Below, one piece after another: positions 1 to 10,057 of a DNA stretch of 36,310 bases; position 1 is the first letter of the stretch; the number at the start of each line of letters is the position of its first letter. Origin of the DNA: Streptomyces alboflavus (GTDB lineage Bacteria > Actinomycetota > Actinomycetes > Streptomycetales > Streptomycetaceae); contig NZ_JNXT01000074.1 of assembly GCF_000716675.1 (NCBI RefSeq), forward strand, positions 1 through 36,310. Direction: 5' to 3'. The position numbers and the translations under genes are program-made. The notes beneath the pieces were generated by a model, which worked only from the letters and a program-made list of their open reading frames with translations, searched no databases and was not told where the DNA came from.

Positions 1-160
1 GTCCGGCGTTTGAGGACGAGGCGCGGAGCGCCGATGCGGGGGTGCGCCCGGGCAGGGCTGGGGGTGCCGGGGTTTCGGGCAAGCCCGGGGCCAGTCGGGG
101 CGGGCGGGTGGGAGAGAGCCTGTCCGGCGCCTGAGGACGAGGCCGCAGGCCGAGCCACGC
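1..160. repeat. Pair of dispersed Streptomyces intergenic repeats
   Basis: Two copies of a GTCCGGCG-N-TGAGGACGAG element lie at about 1-32 and 122-152. Each is followed by a short dyad: GGCGC-GGA-GCGCC in the first copy and GGCC-GCA-GGCC in the second. The loop-flanking bases differ but pairing is kept, so the element probably folds. I recognise this as a dispersed repeat common between Streptomyces genes. The first copy starts at the window edge and may extend upstream. I see no gene in 1-200. Confidence 0.6.
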
Positions 161-200
161 CCACCAAGGCGCCCCCGCCAGCAGAAGGCGCCCCCGCCAG

Positions 201-251
201 AAAAAGGCAGGAGCCCCGCTGCCCCCACGAACGTGGGGACGCAGGGCTCCT
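201..251 (-). terminator. Intrinsic terminator of the cold-shock gene
   Basis: On the minus strand, 37 bases after the cold-shock stop codon, arms AGGAGCCC (209-216) and GGGCTCCT (244-251) pair. An inner CCCCAC/GTGGGG stem (223-228 with 233-238) closes on a GAAC loop. The minus-strand transcript then enters a run of five U residues (201-205). This is a classic intrinsic terminator, unusual for such GC-rich DNA. Confidence 0.8.
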
Positions 252-287
252 TGGGTACTGCTTCCGTTCCGGATCAACCCACCGCGA

Positions 288-491
288 TCAGGCGGGGGTG
301 ACGTTCTCCGCCTGCGGGCCCTTCGGACCCTGCGTGACGTCGAAGGTCACGGCCTGGTTCTCCTCGAGGGAGCGGAAACCGCTGGCGTTGATCGCGGAGT
401 AGTGAACGAAGACGTCGGGGCCTCCGCCTTCCTGGGCGATGAAACCAAAGCCCTTTTCGGCGTTGAACCACTTCACGGTTCCGGTAGCCAT
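288..491 (-). CDS. Cold-shock domain protein (CspA family)
   Basis: This 67-residue protein is essentially one cold-shock domain, the family's usual length. It shows the two RNA-binding motifs: [12 protein letters not shown] (RNP1-like, residues 7-18) and VFVHY (RNP2-like, about 29-33). Such proteins bind single-stranded nucleic acid and melt RNA structure in the cytoplasm. The ATG at 491 was chosen because GGAGGG lies just upstream and the protein then begins [10 protein letters not shown], the family norm; the frame is open further upstream but that part looks non-coding. It has its own promoter about 110 bases upstream, so the leader is near 100 nt, and a strong terminator follows. It is divergent from mqnA. 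The family is certain; the exact paralogue name is not. Confidence 0.95.
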   Translation of the reverse strand: MATGTVKWFNAEKGFGFIAQEGGGPDVFVHYSAINASGFRSLEENQAVTFDVTQGPKGPQAENVTPA

Positions 492-543
492 AAGCCCTCC
501 TTGGGCCAAAGGGTTGCCCTGCTCCAGAACCTGCGATTGTTGA

Positions 544-1680
<1,137 letters not shown>

Positions 1681-1724
1681 GGCCGGTGGGGGCCCCGAGT
1701 GCGTGCGCCCCGGGGCCCGGCCGG

Positions 1725-2741
1725 TCAGGCGGCGGGGACGGGCGCCTTCATGTGCTTGCTGATCCACTGGATCGGCCCGTCCCCCATGCCGGGTACGTAC
1801 GAACGGGCGCTGTGGGTGCCGCCGGGGATGACGTTCAGGCGCGTCTTGACCGGGCCCTTCCCGTACTCCTTCATGAACGCCTCCAGGTTCGCCCGGCCCT
1901 TCTCCGCCGTCCCGACCTGGAAGGCGATGTCGACCTCGGGGCCCCCGCGCGCGATCAGGCGCCGGGCGAGCCGTCCGGGGTCGTTGGCGAGCCGCTCCTT
2001 CTCGTGGCCCCGCCACAGGGGCGAGTCGGGCACCGTGTCGGGGCCGCTCGCGATGACCGCCCGGAACCGGTCCGGGCGCTTGAGGACCGACTTCAGGCCC
2101 ACGAATCCGCCCGAAGAGGAACCCATGAAGGCCCAGCCGTCGCGGGAGTCGAAGGTGCGGAAATTCGCCTTCACGAAATCCGGTATGTCCTCCGTCATCC
2201 AGGTGCCCATTCGGGGCTGCCCCGGTATGTCACTTCCGTCGTAATAGAACTTGTCATCGGGATTGAGGACGGGCATCACGACGACGAACGGCAGGCTCTT
2301 TCCCTGGCGTGACCACTTGGCGATGGAGCTCTCCAGCTTGAGGTCGGTGCCCATCCAATAGTTATTGGGGTAGCCGGGGCCGCCGGGCAGCGCGATGAGC
2401 ACCGGGAAGCCGCTGTGCGCGTACTTCGGGTCGAAGTACTGTTTGGGCGCCCAGACCCATACCTTGCCGGTGAACCCCGACTTCTTGCCGCGCAGGGTCG
2501 TCACGCCGATCTTGGTGCCGTCCTCGAGCGTGCTTTCCGTGGTGAAGTCCGCGCGCGGCCCCGTCGGCATCCGGCTGCCGCTGGCCTTCGCCTGCCGGGT
2601 GGCGCCCGCGTCCCTGGAGGCGGACGCCTTCGGGTCGTCGAACCTGACCGGTTCGGGCTTGTCGGACGAGCAGCCGGCGAGGACGGCCGCGGCCAGTGCG
2701 GCGGCCATGAGGGCGGCGAGGCGGGTCGGGCGGCGGTTCAT
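1725..2741 (-). CDS. Lipoprotein alpha/beta-hydrolase, esterase family
   Basis: The 338-residue protein has a lipoprotein signal: Arg-rich start, hydrophobic stretch and lipobox LAGC with the acylated Cys at residue 24. It is therefore exported and anchored outside the membrane. RR at residues 3-4 leaves Tat export possible. The rest resembles the putative esterase (esterase D/enterochelin-esterase-like) hydrolases: VLIALPGGPG strand-loop, a nucleophile elbow GSSSGG near residues 206-211, and a late His in GGTHSARSYVPGM near 308. The substrate is unknown; mycolyltransferase-like proteins share this fold. The ATG at 2741 is preceded by GGAG and gives the proper signal peptide; longer in-frame starts lack one. 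It is convergent with mqnA and divergent from the kinase gene across about 225 bases. Confidence 0.82.
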   Translation of the reverse strand: MNRRPTRLAALMAAALAAAVLAGCSSDKPEPVRFDDPKASASRDAGATRQAKASGSRMPTGPRADFTTESTLEDGTKIGVTTLRGKKSGFTGKVWVWAPKQYFDPKYAHSGFPVLIALPGGPGYPNNYWMGTDLKLESSIAKWSRQGKSLPFVVVMPVLNPDDKFYYDGSDIPGQPRMGTWMTEDIPDFVKANFRTFDSRDGWAFMGSSSGGFVGLKSVLKRPDRFRAVIASGPDTVPDSPLWRGHEKERLANDPGRLARRLIARGGPEVDIAFQVGTAEKGRANLEAFMKEYGKGPVKTRLNVIPGGTHSARSYVPGMGDGPIQWISKHMKAPVPAA

Positions 2742-2965
2742 GGCGCTCCAAGCGGTCCGGGCAGGCGTACAGGGGCAATCAGGGCATTTACGGATGGATA
2801 GATGGCGTCCGGGCGCGGCGCGTTCCCGTCCGCGCGCCCCTGTGGCCCACCGCATTACGCTGGCCGTCGACACGGGCACGCGGCGGACACCGGCGGACGG
2901 CCGGGGCACACACCGGCGGGCGCCGTGTGGGCATGCGATCAGCGCGTCTGGGGGAGGCCTTCGCC

Positions 2966-4840
2966 ATGCACCCGCTCGAAGCGGACGAACCCGCCGTCAT
3001 CGGCCCCTACCGTCTGCTCGGACGCCTCGGCTCCGGCGGCATGGGACGCGTCTACCTGGGCCGCAGCGCCGGGGGCCGTACCGTCGCGGTGAAGGTCGTG
3101 CACCCGCACTTCGCCCTCGACGAGGAGTTCCGCGCCCGCTTCCGGCGCGAGGTCGACGCGGCCCGGCGGGTCGGCGGCGACTGGACCGCCCCCGTCCTCG
3201 ACGCCGACCCGGAGGCGCGGGTGCCCTGGGTGGCGACGGCGTACGCGGCCGGGCCCTCCCTGACCGAGGCCGTGCGGGACGGCGGCGCGCTGCCCGAGCA
3301 CTCGGTCCGGGTCCTGGGCGCGGGCCTGGCGGAGGCCCTCGCGCACGTCCACGGCCTCGGCCTGGTCCACCGCGACGTGAAGCCCTCCAACGTCCTGCTC
3401 ACCATGGACGGACCCCGCCTCATCGACTTCGGCATCGCCCGCGCCACCGACGGCACCGCGTCCCTCACGTCCACGGGCGTGTCCATCGGATCACCCGGTT
3501 ACATGTCCCCCGAGCAGATCCTCGGCAAGGGCGTCACCGGCGCCGCCGACGTCTTCTCCCTCGGCGCGGTCCTCGTCTACGCGGCCACCGCGGGCACCCC
3601 CTTCCCCGGCGACTCCTCCGCCGCCCTGCTCTACAAGGTCGTCCACGAGGAGCCCGAACTCGGCGCCCTCACCGGCGACTTCCGCGACCTGGTGGCGGCC
3701 TGCCTCGCCAAGGACCCCGCCGCCCGCCCCGCCCCCGCGGCCCTGGCCCACCGCCTCGCCCCCGAGGGCGCGGCACCGCTGGTGGCGGCGGGCTGGCTGC
3801 CGGGGGCCGTGGTGGAACGGGTGAGCCGGAGCGCGGTGCGGCTGCTCGATCTGGAGGTGGACCAGGCGGGGGGCGCGGGTGGCGCAGGGGGCGCCGGAGG
3901 TGCCGGAGGTGCCGGGGGCTTGTACGGCTCCGGTGGTGCCCCGGTGCCGATGTCGGGGCCGGTGCCGTTCACGGGGGCGGGTTCGGGGGCCGGGGCCGGG
4001 GTGTTCGGGCCGCCGGACGCCTCGTACGGGCAGGGGAGCCACTCGGTGCAGCAGGCACCGCAGGCACCGCAGGCGTCGTCGGCACCCTCGATGCCGTCGC
4101 CCCCATCAGCCTCATCAGTGCCGTCGGCCCCGACATCCCCGCCGGGCTTCTCGGCGCCGCAGGCCGCGTACGACGAGAAGAGCGCGTCGGCGTCGCACGG
4201 CGGCGGGACGCCCGCGGCTACGGACACGGGGCCGTCCGACGCGCCGCCCTCCGGCGGACTCTCGCTGTCCGTGGCGGCGACGTCGGTGCCCGCGCGGCCC
4301 GACGGCCGGGGGCGCAGGGTGAGTTGCACGGTCGCGCTGGCGGTGGCCGGGGCGCTGGCGGCGGTGACGGTGGGGTCCGTGTTCGTGTTCAACCTGCTGC
4401 CGGGGGGCGACGGCGGCGCCAAGGACTCGGCGGGGAAGCAGCCGAGCGCGACGGGCGACTCGGGGGACTCGGCGGTCGAGGGCGTCGTGCCCGCGCGCTA
4501 CCTCGGCAAGTGGCGCGGCAAGGCGTCGGCGCGCGACGGCCTCGTACCGCTCGGCACGTTCGAGGTGACCGTGCGCCAGGTGCCGAAGGCCGGCGACCGG
4601 ATCGGCGCGATGACGCAGACGGACCTCATCGGCGACAAGTGCGTGGACAACCTGACCCTGAAGTCGGCCACCGCCAAGGAACTCGTCGCCACCGGCGTCG
4701 GCGACAAGTCCAACCCGGACCAGTGCTCCCAGGCCTCCCACACGGTGCGGCTGCGACCGGTCGGGTCCTCGGAGCTGCAGTACACCTCCGCGGACCCGAA
4801 GGCGGGGGATCCGGCGGCTCGGTTGAAGAAGGTCGGGTGA
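2966..4840 (+). CDS. Transmembrane PknB-type Ser/Thr protein kinase
   Basis: This 624-residue kinase has a complete catalytic domain (about 13-275): Gly-rich loop GSGGMG (22-27), Lys43 in VAVKV, catalytic HRDVKPSN (about 135-142), DFG near 153 and GSPGYMSPEQ in the activation segment. It should be active and phosphorylate Ser/Thr in cytoplasmic proteins. A low-complexity Gly/Ala/Pro/Ser linker (about 300-445) leads to one membrane segment (about 452-478). An extracellular domain of about 140 residues follows, starting PARYLGKWRGKA and containing two Cys; it lacks PASTA repeats and its ligand is unknown. The ATG at 2966 follows GGGGGAGG by seven bases. A WXG100 gene follows in the same direction and the T7SS ATPase, which carries an FHA-like domain, is next. 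A kinase-FHA pairing is an attractive inference. T7SSb loci of Firmicutes carry the pseudokinase EssB/YukC in a comparable position. Confidence 0.93.
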   Translation: MHPLEADEPAVIGPYRLLGRLGSGGMGRVYLGRSAGGRTVAVKVVHPHFALDEEFRARFRREVDAARRVGGDWTAPVLDADPEARVPWVATAYAAGPSLTEAVRDGGALPEHSVRVLGAGLAEALAHVHGLGLVHRDVKPSNVLLTMDGPRLIDFGIARATDGTASLTSTGVSIGSPGYMSPEQILGKGVTGAADVFSLGAVLVYAATAGTPFPGDSSAALLYKVVHEEPELGALTGDFRDLVAACLAKDPAARPAPAALAHRLAPEGAAPLVAAGWLPGAVVERVSRSAVRLLDLEVDQAGGAGGAGGAGGAGGAGGLYGSGGAPVPMSGPVPFTGAGSGAGAGVFGPPDASYGQGSHSVQQAPQAPQASSAPSMPSPPSASSVPSAPTSPPGFSAPQAAYDEKSASASHGGGTPAATDTGPSDAPPSGGLSLSVAATSVPARPDGRGRRVSCTVALAVAGALAAVTVGSVFVFNLLPGGDGGAKDSAGKQPSATGDSGDSAVEGVVPARYLGKWRGKASARDGLVPLGTFEVTVRQVPKAGDRIGAMTQTDLIGDKCVDNLTLKSATAKELVATGVGDKSNPDQCSQASHTVRLRPVGSSELQYTSADPKAGDPAARLKKVG

Positions 4841-4857
4841 GCGCCGGGTGCGGGCCG

Positions 4858-4874
4858 GGTGACATATGTGCACC
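4858..4874. promoter_or_regulatory. Candidate operator, imperfect dyad GGTGACATATGTGCACC
   Basis: This imperfect inverted repeat lies between the kinase stop and the first WXG100 gene. A 17-base match with only two differences (GGTGATATGTGTGCACC) is found at 22270-22286 in front of A4. Both copies are intergenic and belong to the T7SS-like locus. They may bind a shared regulator; this is inference from similarity and position. Confidence 0.35.
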
Positions 4875-5009
4875 TGAAGGGCTATGGGGGATTAGTCGTC
4901 GGGTGGGAATTGTGGCGAACTCGGGGGCGGTAAACCTGGGATTGACAGGTGCGGTAGCGTCCCACGTGGCAGTTGAGATTCTTTACTTTCGTGATACGGG
5001 GAGGTACCG

Positions 5010-5288
5010 ATGGCTGACGACATCGACCGCGGTGCAAAACTCGAGAAGCTCCAGAAGCTGTACGAGGCGTTCCAGAAGAAGGAGGGCGAGGTCCGCGACC
5101 TCATCCACCTCCTGGACGGTCAGGCCAACGACAGCCACGGCTTCTGGAAGGGTCCGGGCGCCGACCGGTTCCGTGACGACTGGCGTGAGTTCAAGCCGCA
5201 GCTGAACCGCCTCGCGGACTCGCTGGGCGACGCCTACAAGTCGGCCAAGAACAGCCACGACCGGATCGAGCAGGCGACGTCGGTCTGA
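5010..5288 (+). CDS. WXG100-family (ESAT-6-like) small protein
   Basis: This is a 92-residue, helix-hairpin-helix type protein. A central W-K-G (in FWKGPGADRFRDDW, about residues 47-60) sits between two charged amphipathic helices, exactly the size and layout of WXG100 proteins, which are secreted as dimers by type VII systems. No leader peptide is present, as expected. I do not see the mycobacterial C-terminal YxxxD/E export motif. The ATG at 5010 follows GGGGAGG. It lies 169 bases after the kinase gene, with a candidate operator in the gap, and ends in a strong terminator facing the ATPase gene. The second WXG100 gene beyond the ATPase may be its partner. Confidence 0.88.
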   Translation: MADDIDRGAKLEKLQKLYEAFQKKEGEVRDLIHLLDGQANDSHGFWKGPGADRFRDDWREFKPQLNRLADSLGDAYKSAKNSHDRIEQATSV

Positions 5289-5334
5289 CGTCGCACGCGG
5301 TCTGACGTGGCGCTCTGACGCCGCGGTACGCACA

Positions 5335-5368
5335 TGAGGGGGGCCACCGGCAACGGTGGCCCCCCTCA
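5335..5368. terminator. Bidirectional hairpin terminator
   Basis: A perfect 15-bp stem (5335-5349 with 5354-5368) closes on a GCAA loop. It lies between the stop of the WXG100 gene (plus) and the stop of the EssC-like gene (minus), so it can end both converging transcripts. There is no T-run, as is usual in Streptomyces. Confidence 0.85.
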
Positions 5369-5432
5369 AGTGTGTTGGCGTGCGCTGGCGCGGGCGCCCG
5401 CCCCCCCGGCGCGCGCCCGTCGCCCGTGTCGC

Positions 5433-8400
5433 TCAGGCGTCCAGGATCGCCTGGACGGGCATCATCTGCCCGCCGCGCACCAGGATGCCGCGGCCCGTGG
5501 GCCCGCCGCCGGATCCCGTCGGCACCCGGACGTTGAACAGCTCGCCGTCCGACGCGCTCTGCGGCGCCAGGATCAGCCCCTGGCGGGAGCGGCGCGCCTC
5601 CACCACGAAGCCGCGGTACTGCGAACTGAGGGTGTCCGTGGCGCCCGCCGCGACGACCGCGATGCCGCCGTCCCTGCCGTTCTGCGCGACCTCCTCCAAC
5701 GGCCGGTCCAGGGGACCGTCGTAGAGCATGTCCGCGTCGTCGGCCACCACGGCGTACTTGCCGTCGGCGCGCTCAAGGAGGTCCTTCAGGTCGCGTTCCG
5801 AGCTGTCGGCGGTCAGCACGCCGAGCACCCCGGCCTCGCCCTCCAGTGATCGCAACGGCGAACGGCGGGGCGTGACGAGGATCAGCGGGGTCCGGCTCGC
5901 GAGCAGGGTGCGCGCGGCCACGAGGAGCGCCGTGGAGCGGCCCGACTTGGGCGGCCCCGCGATCACGAAGCCGGGGCCCGACTCCTCCAGGTCGATGCCG
6001 ATCGGCTCCAGTTCGTCGCCGCCCACGCAGAAGAGCGCCCACAGCGGCGACGGCGGCACGAACTCGGGGTCGAGGGAGCGGGTCTGCTCCAGCGTGATGC
6101 GCATGGGCAGTTCGTCCACGCGCAGCGGGCGGCGGTCGCGCGGCGGCGTCGGGTGCCTGCGCTGTGCCTCCTGGGCGATCTCCCGCAACGCGGCGACCTG
6201 GGCCTGGCCGGACGGGTCCGGGGCCAGAAGGGCGATCTGGCTCTCCTGGACGCCGTGGTCGGTCAGGCGGAGGGCGCGCCCGGACGGCATGTCCTTGGGC
6301 ACCTCACGAGCCGAGAGGCCCGCCAGGGAGTACTCGTTGGCGTCCGTGAGCCGCAGGATCAGCTTGTCGGCGAACGACGGTGAGATCTGTCCGCTGAAGC
6401 CGCTGCGGTCGGCGGTCATGACGACCTTGACGCCGACCGCGGCGCCCTCCCGGAAGATCTTCACGATCATGTCGACGAGCTTGCCGTAGTCGATGCCCTC
6501 CAGGGCCGCGACATAGCCCTCCCAGTTGTCGACGAGCAGCACCATCCACGGCAGCCGGTCCTCCGGCGCGGCGGTGGCCCGCTGCTCGGCCGCGCTGGAC
6601 AGGCCCTCCAGGGCGAGGAACTGCTGGCGGCGTGAGATCTCGGCGGAGAGCCGGCCGAGCAGGCGGCGCACCCGGTCGGGCTGGTCGCGGGTGACGATGG
6701 CGCCGCAGTGCGGCAGATTGGCCAGCGGGAGCAGGGCGTTGGCGCCGCAGTCGATGCCGTACATGTGCACGTCGGCGGGCGAGGTGTCCCGCGCCAGCGA
6801 ACCGGCGAGGCTGCGCAGCGCCGTGGACCGGCCCGAGCGCGCGCCACCGGCCAGCATGATGTGCTCGCCGTGCACCAGGTCCAGCGCGAGGGGCGTCCGG
6901 CGCTGCTGCGCGGGCAGGTCGGTGAGGCCGATGCGGATGGGCGCCACCTCGTCGGCCGCGCGGGGCTCCTCCTCCGGCGCGTCCGGCAGGTCGCCCAGCC
7001 ACAGCAGGTCGGGCAGCGGCGGCAGCCACGGGCTGCGCTGCTCGCCGAAGCCCATCAGCTCGGCGCCTTCGCGGATGGCGCCGACCAGCACGCTCAGGTC
7101 GGTGACCAGCGTGCCGTCGTCGTCGTTCGTGGCGATCCTGGGTGCGGGGCGGCCGAACGCGGCCCAGTCCACGGGGAACGCGGTCGCCTTCGGCCGGTCG
7201 GAGTCGTTGCTTGGCCTGCGGCCACCGATGCGCGCCGACTGCACGGCCACCAGGGACTGCGCCCCGGACCGTACGTAGGCGCGTCCCGGCGTGGACTTGG
7301 CGATGGCGCCCGCGTCCGGCGCGTCGATCACGTCGGAGGACTCGCCGCCGTCGGTCACGCGCAGGGCGATGCGGAGGTTGGTGTTGGCGCGGATGTCGGC
7401 GCTCACCACACCGGCGGGCCGCTGGGTGGCCAGGATGAGGTGGACGCCGAGGGAGCGGCCGCGGCGGGCGATGTCGACGAGGCCCGCGATGAAGTCGGGG
7501 AGTTCGGCGACGAGGGACGCGAACTCGTCGATGATCAGGACGAGCCGGGGCATCGGCTCCAGGTCGGGGCGGATCTTGCGGGTGTCGTTGTAGTCCTCGA
7601 TGTCCTTGGTGCCCGTGTCGAAGAGGATCTCCTCGCGCCGCTTCAGTTCGGCGGCGAGCGAGGCGAGGGCGCGCTCGGTGAGGTGGGCGTCGAGGTCGCT
7701 GACCATGCCGACGGTGTGCGGCAGTTGGGCGCAGTCCTGGAAGGCGCTGCCGCCCTTGTAGTCGATGAGGACGAAGTTCAGGGCGTCGGGCCGGTTGGCG
7801 AGCGCCAGCGAGGCGATGATCGTCTGCAGGAGTTCGGACTTGCCCGCGCCGGTGGTGCCCGCGACCAGGGCGTGCGGGCCGTCCTTGCGGATGTCGAGGG
7901 TGAAGACGCCGTCGGCGGCGATGCCGATGGGCACCGACGTGGTCGAGCCGCCCTGCCGCCAGATCTTGGCGACGTCCGCGCCCGCCGGGTCCGGCATGCC
8001 GAGCAGCGAGAGCAGGCGCGCCGCCGTCGGCAGGGCGGCGTCGGCGTCGTCCTGGCTGACGTCGCGCACAGGTGCCAGGGACCGCGTCACCAGCTCGCAC
8101 CACGCACTGGAGACCTGGTCGGCCAGGACGTCCCCGATGCCCTCCAGGCCGCCGCCGCTGATCCGCACGTGGCTCGGCCGGTCCGGGAGGCCGATGACGG
8201 CCGCCTTGCACTCCTCCGGGAGCAGCCGGTCGTCCTCGTCGACGCAGAGGGCGAAGATGCCGTGCTGCGGGCCCTCCTGGAGCAACTGCGGTACGCCGGG
8301 CATCCGCCGCAGCAGCCGGGCCCCGTCCAGGACGACGAGCGTGAACGGGTCGGGGCGCAGCCGGTTGGCGGCCCCGAAGTCCGAGGAGCTGGCCTTGCGG

Positions 8401-9905
8401 CGCTCCAGCTCGGCCTGCAGCTCGTGGATGCGGCGGCCGACCAGCTCGGGCTCCGCGCCGACCAGGGACAGGCAGTCCTGGCCGCTCTGCGGCGCCGTGT
8501 GCGGCAGCCAGTGCGCCCAGTCCCAGGCGTCCTTGGCGTCGGGGGCGGCGGAGAGCACGACGAGGGAGAGGTCGCGGGGGCTGTGCAGGCCGGTGGCCTG
8601 GCCGAGCAGCCAGCGGGCGACGGCGAGGCCGAGGCGGCGCTCACCGGCCACGCCGATCACGCCCAGCTCGGGCAGCGGCAGGACCACGGGGACATCGGCG
8701 ATGAGGGGCGGCTCCGGCGGGTCGTCGAAGCTGCTGCCCTTGGCGGCGCGCAGTTCGATCTCGGCCCGCTGCTCGGCGAGGCCGACGCGCAGTTGCAGCA
8801 CGTCCGGGTCGACCAGGCGCCGCTCCCAGAGGCGGCGGCGGGGGCCGGTGGCGTACAGGAGGAGTTCCGCCGGGTCGGGGTGGGCGGCGCGGCGGGCCCG
8901 CTGGTCGGCCTTGCCGAGCTCGATCACCTGCGCGTCGAACTCGACCAGGGCGCGCCGGTACTCCTTCAGTTCCTGCTTGTACTTCTTGCGCGTGTGGCGG
9001 GCCTCGCTGAACCAGTAGCCGAGCATCATCAGCGGGCTCATGGCGCAGAAGAGCAGCGTGTAGACCTGCCTGGTCATGAAGTACATCGTCAGACCGAACA
9101 GGGCGGGTATGAAGGAAGTGATCAGCTGCAGGCGCGGTCCCTCGCCCTTGACCGGCTCGGCGGGCACGGCGAGGCGGGGGCGGTGCCGCAGCGGGGAGAA
9201 GCGGGGCGGGCGGTTGTAGGCGTAGCCGCCGTCGTCGGTCGGGGCCAGGTGCGCGTCCGGCGCCTGAGCCTCGGCCAGGACCAGCCGGGTGTCGCCGACG
9301 CGGATCAGCTGGCCCACGGGCCAGGGGCAGTCGGTGGCGACGGGCGAGTCGTCGAGGACGAGGGGCACGCCCTCCTGCGGGTGCAGGGTGACCTCGCCGC
9401 CGACGTTCACCGACAGGCGCAGGGCGAGGGCGGGGACGGACGGGTCGGCCACGGGGAGCGTGGCGGTGGAGGCGGAGCCGACGCTCACGGTGCCCGCCTG
9501 GACGCGGGTGATGCGGCCGGTGTCAGGGCCACCGCACACCCGCAGCTCATAGCGTCCCGCGGGCTCGCCGGCGCGCAGGAACGGGCCGATGGAGTCGTCC
9601 GTGGTGACGCGCACGCCGTCGCGCAGCGCGGAGGACGCGAGGGCGGCGGGGTCGTGCAGCGTCCCGTCCACCCACAGGCTCGGGGTGCGCCCCGCCCCCG
9701 GCGCCTTGGGCGCGCCGGGGCCGACGCCGAGCGTGCCGGGGCCGACCCCGAGCGTGCCGGGGAAGCGCCCCGTGACCACGTTGCTGGAGTCGGCCGCGAC
9801 GGTGAGGCAGGCCGCGGCGTCGGCGACCGTCGCGTCCTCCTCGACCGCCAGGAACACGTCCTGCGCCGCCGCGCCCTCCCGTACGACGGTCACCATTACC
9901 CGCAT
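5433..9905 (-). CDS. Type VII secretion ATPase, EssC/EccC-like, FHA-FtsK
   Basis: This 1490-residue protein is the motor of the T7SS-like locus. Residues 1-105 form a possible beta-grasp or degenerate FHA-like domain with a Gly/Pro repeat insert. About 110-225 look like an FHA domain (YELRVCGGPDTGRITRV onward). Two membrane segments (about 265-305) and a coiled-coil stretch follow, then a degenerate region with WAHWLPHT as in EssC. Three FtsK/SpoIIIE-type ATPase domains have Walker A motifs GTTGAGKS (near 683), GGARSGRS (near 1018) and GPPKSGRS (near 1313), with Walker B LVLIIDE in the first. Only the first looks fully canonical; the later two lack the usual GK[ST] Lys (GRS). Length and domain order match Firmicutes EssC (FHA, two TM, three ATPases). 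The ATG at 9905 follows AGAGGA. WXG100 genes flank it on both sides. Confidence 0.93.
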   Translation of the reverse strand: MRVMVTVVREGAAAQDVFLAVEEDATVADAAACLTVAADSSNVVTGRFPGTLGVGPGTLGVGPGAPKAPGAGRTPSLWVDGTLHDPAALASSALRDGVRVTTDDSIGPFLRAGEPAGRYELRVCGGPDTGRITRVQAGTVSVGSASTATLPVADPSVPALALRLSVNVGGEVTLHPQEGVPLVLDDSPVATDCPWPVGQLIRVGDTRLVLAEAQAPDAHLAPTDDGGYAYNRPPRFSPLRHRPRLAVPAEPVKGEGPRLQLITSFIPALFGLTMYFMTRQVYTLLFCAMSPLMMLGYWFSEARHTRKKYKQELKEYRRALVEFDAQVIELGKADQRARRAAHPDPAELLLYATGPRRRLWERRLVDPDVLQLRVGLAEQRAEIELRAAKGSSFDDPPEPPLIADVPVVLPLPELGVIGVAGERRLGLAVARWLLGQATGLHSPRDLSLVVLSAAPDAKDAWDWAHWLPHTAPQSGQDCLSLVGAEPELVGRRIHELQAELERRKASSSDFGAANRLRPDPFTLVVLDGARLLRRMPGVPQLLQEGPQHGIFALCVDEDDRLLPEECKAAVIGLPDRPSHVRISGGGLEGIGDVLADQVSSAWCELVTRSLAPVRDVSQDDADAALPTAARLLSLLGMPDPAGADVAKIWRQGGSTTSVPIGIAADGVFTLDIRKDGPHALVAGTTGAGKSELLQTIIASLALANRPDALNFVLIDYKGGSAFQDCAQLPHTVGMVSDLDAHLTERALASLAAELKRREEILFDTGTKDIEDYNDTRKIRPDLEPMPRLVLIIDEFASLVAELPDFIAGLVDIARRGRSLGVHLILATQRPAGVVSADIRANTNLRIALRVTDGGESSDVIDAPDAGAIAKSTPGRAYVRSGAQSLVAVQSARIGGRRPSNDSDRPKATAFPVDWAAFGRPAPRIATNDDDGTLVTDLSVLVGAIREGAELMGFGEQRSPWLPPLPDLLWLGDLPDAPEEEPRAADEVAPIRIGLTDLPAQQRRTPLALDLVHGEHIMLAGGARSGRSTALRSLAGSLARDTSPADVHMYGIDCGANALLPLANLPHCGAIVTRDQPDRVRRLLGRLSAEISRRQQFLALEGLSSAAEQRATAAPEDRLPWMVLLVDNWEGYVAALEGIDYGKLVDMIVKIFREGAAVGVKVVMTADRSGFSGQISPSFADKLILRLTDANEYSLAGLSAREVPKDMPSGRALRLTDHGVQESQIALLAPDPSGQAQVAALREIAQEAQRRHPTPPRDRRPLRVDELPMRITLEQTRSLDPEFVPPSPLWALFCVGGDELEPIGIDLEESGPGFVIAGPPKSGRSTALLVAARTLLASRTPLILVTPRRSPLRSLEGEAGVLGVLTADSSERDLKDLLERADGKYAVVADDADMLYDGPLDRPLEEVAQNGRDGGIAVVAAGATDTLSSQYRGFVVEARRSRQGLILAPQSASDGELFNVRVPTGSGGGPTGRGILVRGGQMMPVQAILDA

Positions 9906-10017
9906 ACCGACAAATTCCTCTCGGCCTGAAGCCCGCACTCACCACAAACACGACAAAGCGCCGCGCAAACTCCCGAGCGCCCTGAATCGCCCCGGCTCAC
10001 CCTTGCATACGCAAGCG

Positions 10018-10057
10018 CGCCCTTACTCGCCCCTACTCGCCCTTACTCACCCTTACT
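10018..10057. repeat. Four tandem 10-bp units
   Basis: Four head-to-tail copies of CGCCCTTACT (units 2 and 4 differ by one base each) end inside the stop codon of the second WXG100 gene. This is probably replication slippage; the last unit encodes the gene's stop. The rest of the 147-base gap to the ATPase gene shows nothing clear. Confidence 0.75.

Noticed and set aside
4942..4947. TTGACA before the first WXG100 gene
   Set aside because: No -10 sequence at 16-19 bases; kept only as a possible -35 and not called a promoter.
2395..5205. Long plus-strand frame through the esterase and kinase genes
   Set aside because: Arg/Pro/Gly-rich shadow translation; the kinase reading frame is clearly the real one.
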